NCBI GenBank assembly: GCA_022747635.1
Contig: JAKTNV010000006.1
Location: 66,347,590-66,411,589 of the forward strand
Length of the DNA stretch: 64,000 bases
From: Hetaerina americana
Lineage: Eukaryota > Arthropoda > Insecta > Odonata > Calopterygidae
Direction: 5' to 3'
The notes beneath the pieces were generated by a model. That model saw only the letters and a list, made by a program, of their open reading frames with translations, did no database searches and had not been told where the DNA came from. The position numbers and the translations under genes are program-made. Shown here in pieces: positions 60,241-64,000 of this stretch; position 1 is the first letter of the stretch, and every line of letters begins with the position of its first letter.

Positions 60241-62261
60241 ATTAGTCGGTGCGGAAGGAGAATATTTTACGACGGACATATTACGTGGATGATAATCTTA
60301 TCTCGGTCATCCGGCGTCGACGTGCATTTCCCACTAATCACATCAGTCCTACGTGGAATGACACTCCTAATCACAGTGTAAATCATCCAAATGAAGAATT
60401 TGTCAAAACTAATATTTCTTTTCAAATTTTATGACTAATGGATAAAAATGTCTTCGTCAAAATTTAATACTTGAAATATTGCATAGATATTATGATGAAA
60501 CTAACTTCAGACGAAAAATGCCACGCGTAGAGGTATCATACTATTTCTACGATTGCACATGTTATTTTCAGATTTTTACGATGAATATACACAATGCTAC
60601 TTACAAAACAAAAATAAAACAAAATAAGACGGCCAGAAGTAAGGAACCTCCCGAGTGCATGTAATGTAAATTTTTTATTTTAATATGAAGTGGCTGACAT
60701 TAAAATTAAAAAATATGGTAATAAAAAAATGTATTCCGAACGCACAGCTTAGGGCACTGAAAATTAAATCGATTTCTGCGATCACATTAATGTCTCAACA
60801 GTAACTAAAATATTATCGCTCCTTGACGAAACATACACAATGGCTAATCTGATTATTTATCGATGGCCTAGATACCAATGATAATTTTCACGGCGATTTT
60901 TAAGAATACATTGTTTTCCATTTTAAAACTTCCACTTGCCAATTAAATACGTCGATTAACTATTAAAGAAGCTCTTCAAAGGATACCACTCACAACAATT
61001 AATTCCAAAGAGGGTTATTATTTTTACGCATTATTCCATGGAAAAGTATTTTAAATTACGCGTTGAAAGAAGTCGGGGAAGGAAAGAAGTACTGAGATGT
61101 AGAGGTCTAAATAGCAGACACAAGAAATGGCATAAATATGTATTTATGACGATAATTGTGAATGAATGAAGAGATTCGCAGAGAACAGACTCGATATTTG
61201 ACGCAAACTAATAAAAGGATTATTCACCGATTACTGCTTGTAGATATATTAATTTCTTGGCAAGCTGCAATTCTTGCAAATCTATTTGAAATCCAAGCCT
61301 TCCTGGCGTCCTTGCGTATCGATTGGGGATACGGAGAATTGAATGAGTCAGAAGAATAAAATAGTATAGGCAAGTTTTAAAAATGTCATGTTTTCACATG
61401 ATAATACTTAAAATGAATCTGAGGGGTCTTCCATAATATTTATTTATGAGATGCTGGCACAAATCATCCGCCAAGATAACTACACAGTGTTTTGTTGACA
61501 AAAGGATTTTATTACGCTTTCACTCATGATCACTAGAAAGGCCACAAAGACTTCAAATACCGATTAAAGGTAAGGAAATGTTATTGCATTCACTAGATTT
61601 CAAGGACGCCACCGGAGTATTAAGTGGTAGGCGGCGAACATAGTGGCTATTGATGGCAGAGTCACGAAAGAGCGGAAGAAAGTCGAGAGTAATTTTATAT
61701 CCCAAGATAACCACGTACATAAACGAAACACTGGCATTTCCGAGAATTCCCATATCATGTCTTTTCTAAGAAAACACAGCGGAATTGTCGGTGATGGCAT
61801 AGTGGTAGAAAGGTTAAGGAGAGTTATGACGCCTACGCGTCCACTCAGAGTAAACATAAACTCAGGAAAACCGTCGTGATGTCACTTTCAATGAAATTAA
61901 TTGAATTTTCGGATACAGTAATGTGTTATGAGATGTTAAGTAAAAAACAACAAATATTTTCAAGCTGTTTTAAATTAATACTGCAGAACATACTTTTGGT
62001 ATTGTTCTCGAACTAGTTGCCCCGCTATCAGCTGAATTTTGTGATTGGGATAAAATTCGCTAGTATAATCCTATAAGCCACTGAAATCGTGAAGTGATAA
62101 ATCTGAACATGAAATTAAATAATATAAAATAGCAATTAATCTATAATATCTCTTATATAGAGCAAATAAAGTAAAGCACGGGTCACATTTTCTGGCTACT
62201 TACCTCCATGTGTTGTATAAGCGGTAGAGCGGATTTCACTGCGTTCCTCATTTTCCTGACA
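60241..62261. other. No gene recognised
   Basis: AT-rich. Two overlapping hydrophobic minus-strand frames at 61553-61857 have no recognised family. Confidence 0.4.
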
Positions 62262-62325
62262 AACTGTTTCGCCGGCATCCCAACTAGCGTCTTCAGGTCA
62301 AAGTATTGCTATCAACTGGTCTTTA
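62262..62325 (-). repeat. Penelope-type terminal fragment with hammerhead-like core
   Basis: On the minus strand: gacctgaagacgctagt, a loop, then gccggcgaaac followed by agtttgtc. It is related to the terminal copies at 40.5 and 40.9 kb. Stem III (aca/tgt) and a gtc cleavage triplet are present here, but stem II is partly decayed and stem I does not pair. Confidence 0.45.
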
Positions 62326-63639
62326 TTAAAGCAATAAAAAATTCAACTCATAAGTACTACGACCTTAAGATGCTAGCTGGGAGGCTGGAAAAATATACGA
62401 GATATTACCGGAAATAATGCAGTATTTGCAATATACTCGTACGCGCTCAAGGAAGCCTTCGCAAAAAAACCTTAAGGCATCAATTAATTTTAAGGAGCGA
62501 TATAAGGTCGCCCAATTAGCCGCATAACGATTTGATTAATCCGAGCATGTAAATAGTTCAGACCGGGTCGCCAAACGACCCAATACGATACAGTAGTGAA
62601 TCTGAACTAAACCTATCAACATCAGCCTGCACGGATCAGCTGCGCCGACATTGTTCAGCAAACATGAAGTATATATGATAGTTCTAAACAATTATCACCG
62701 GAATCAACATGAATTAATGAAATTGACCAATTTACGCCGTACACTGCATGGCGACTCGCCAAATGGTGAAAACACCCTCATGCCTCAGAAGCCATATAAA
62801 TGTATTACGAGATCTGAAGGTTTTGAAAGAAGAGTTGACCAAACTAGTATGGGGACGTGCGCATTGGGTGGTGAGGCCGCGAGACAAATTTTTGATTGAT
62901 GCACAAGTATCAAGAGAAGAGAGAGAAGTAGGCTCGCTATTCTTTCTCACGTTGGAATTCAAACGGATTTAAGATGATAGGGAACCGTAATGATTGGCAT
63001 TCAATTTATTTCCTCAGAGCATTCCTTAGGTAGCAATGTTCCCATAATTCTTAAGGTAGTAGTTCTTATAACGAATTCTTAATGCAGAATTTATGACGAA
63101 TTTATTCTCGAGCTACTGTTGCCTATTTCCACATAAAACTACGTAAATAACCACGAGAGTATCTCTCAAGAATGTTTTCTCCATTCCATCCAGATACACA
63201 GCAATTGTATTACCGTTAACTCGCTCGCAGGTGCCCTCGCCAGCCAGTAAGTTCCTTCAACTTTAATTTCCACTCATTTTTCGCAGCAAAAAAAAAGAAA
63301 GCGCCTCACATGCAAGTTACGGTAAACGTTAATACATAATCAAATCTGTGGTCCGCTTGATCAAGTTAAGTGGCATGCAGAAATTGGAGAATTGGATTTA
63401 ATTTCTTGAGTGAATCCAATAGCTTTAAATTTGTCCGATGAATTAAATCTAGCGGTGAATTCTTCGGGGGTTCGTTTCTCAAAGCTTAAACTTAGTTTAA
63501 AATCCATTACCAGGCACTCCAAAAAAATGCCAACAAGGAAAACCAAAGGTGATGCGGTAATAATCACTCTTTGAAGTTCTATAGGGCGTGATTTAGGTAA
63601 TTTTATAGGTTCTAAAAGGTGTTACAAGCGATGGCTCTC
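62326..63639. other. No gene recognised
   Basis: AT-rich; nothing supported. Confidence 0.45.
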
Positions 63640-64000
63640 GGCTTGCAGCGAGGCAAGGGCGCCGCTGGTCTAAGAAGATTTCCTCATCAGATCTTGCTCA
63701 AGCATTGCGATTGCCATCTTATCCCTCGACCCTTCCGAGAATTTCAAGCGAAAAAACGATCCGGGTCACTTCGGATCGACCGATAGCAATCTCCACTCAT
63801 CGAGTCGACCCATCGCGCGGTGAAAGCCTTCCCGATTGCCGGGAGACGTCTGGATTCGCGGTGCGTGGAGAGTGTTAGGAGGGGAGGGAGGGTCATTCGT
63901 CCCACCTGTGTCCAGGGAGGCAAGTTCCAAAGGGGGGTATAAGGGGCTCTTGCCCGCTCACACAACCTCTTTGGATCGCAGCCACGGAGGGAAGGGGGGA
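63640..64000. promoter_or_regulatory. GC-rich island with TATA-like motif
   Basis: GC-rich, CpG-containing sequence to the window edge. A TATA-like ggtataagg lies at 63936-63944 on the plus strand in G-rich context. It could be a core promoter for a gene beginning right of the window; no initiator is certain. Confidence 0.35.

Noticed and set aside
61553..61857. Two hydrophobic minus-strand frames resembling membrane protein pieces
   Set aside because: Overlap each other in different frames, no family motif, no splice partners.
1..64000. CRISPR array, operon or phage-like system
   Set aside because: No regularly spaced direct repeats, ribosome-binding sites or prokaryotic gene packing; all evidence is for eukaryotic DNA.

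Overview
The window looks like arthropod, most likely insect, nuclear DNA. It is AT-rich and intron-rich, with GT-AG introns, long (TA)n tracts, mariner and hAT transposons, a Penelope-like element, tRNA-headed SINEs and many decayed non-LTR retrotransposon pieces. I cannot name the species. No bacterial-style gene organisation is present.

The only cellular gene I can recognise runs right to left (minus strand) from about 15803 to 61 and continues beyond the left edge. It encodes a Na-K-Cl cotransporter of the SLC12A1/2 (NKCC) type. Nine coding exons are visible, joined in phase: the juxtamembrane N-terminus (15729-15803), TM1 (12945-13020), two alternative TM2 exons (6432-6527 and 5550-5645), TM3-TM4 (4780-5033), TM5 (3615-3729), TM6 (3374-3513), TM7 plus a glycosylated loop (1564-1788) and TM8 (61-168). 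The K+-site tyrosine of TM3 and the Na+-site serine pair of TM8 are both present. The far N-terminus and the last TM segments plus the C-terminal domain are not seen.

The most interesting feature is the pair of TM2 exons. Both are exactly 96 nt, share phase and splice signals, differ at 10 of the first 18 residues, and are identical over the last 14 residues despite six synonymous changes. This matches the arrangement of the vertebrate NKCC2 exon-4 A/B/F cassettes, which tune ion affinity by mutually exclusive splicing. A 16-nt pseudo- or microexon with strong splice sites lies between the two copies.

Introns of the gene carry a foldback element with 129-bp arms (10577-10850), a second foldback (655-805), a mariner with perfect 34-bp TIRs (13249-14564) and several non-LTR fragments.

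From 15.8 kb to 64 kb I find no convincing cellular protein-coding exon. This part is either a very long 5' intron or intergenic. It holds a second mariner (21899-23230), a hAT element with a perfect 8-bp target duplication (29135-30545), a Penelope-like relic with inverted terminal copies and a 13-bp target duplication (40488-41014), SINEs, small MITEs and hairpins, and a series of GC-rich, G-tract-rich islands at about 19.5, 27.0, 36.9, 43.2, 48.2, 51.4, 54.2, 59.7 and 63.7 kb. The long open frames in those islands look like by-products of base composition.
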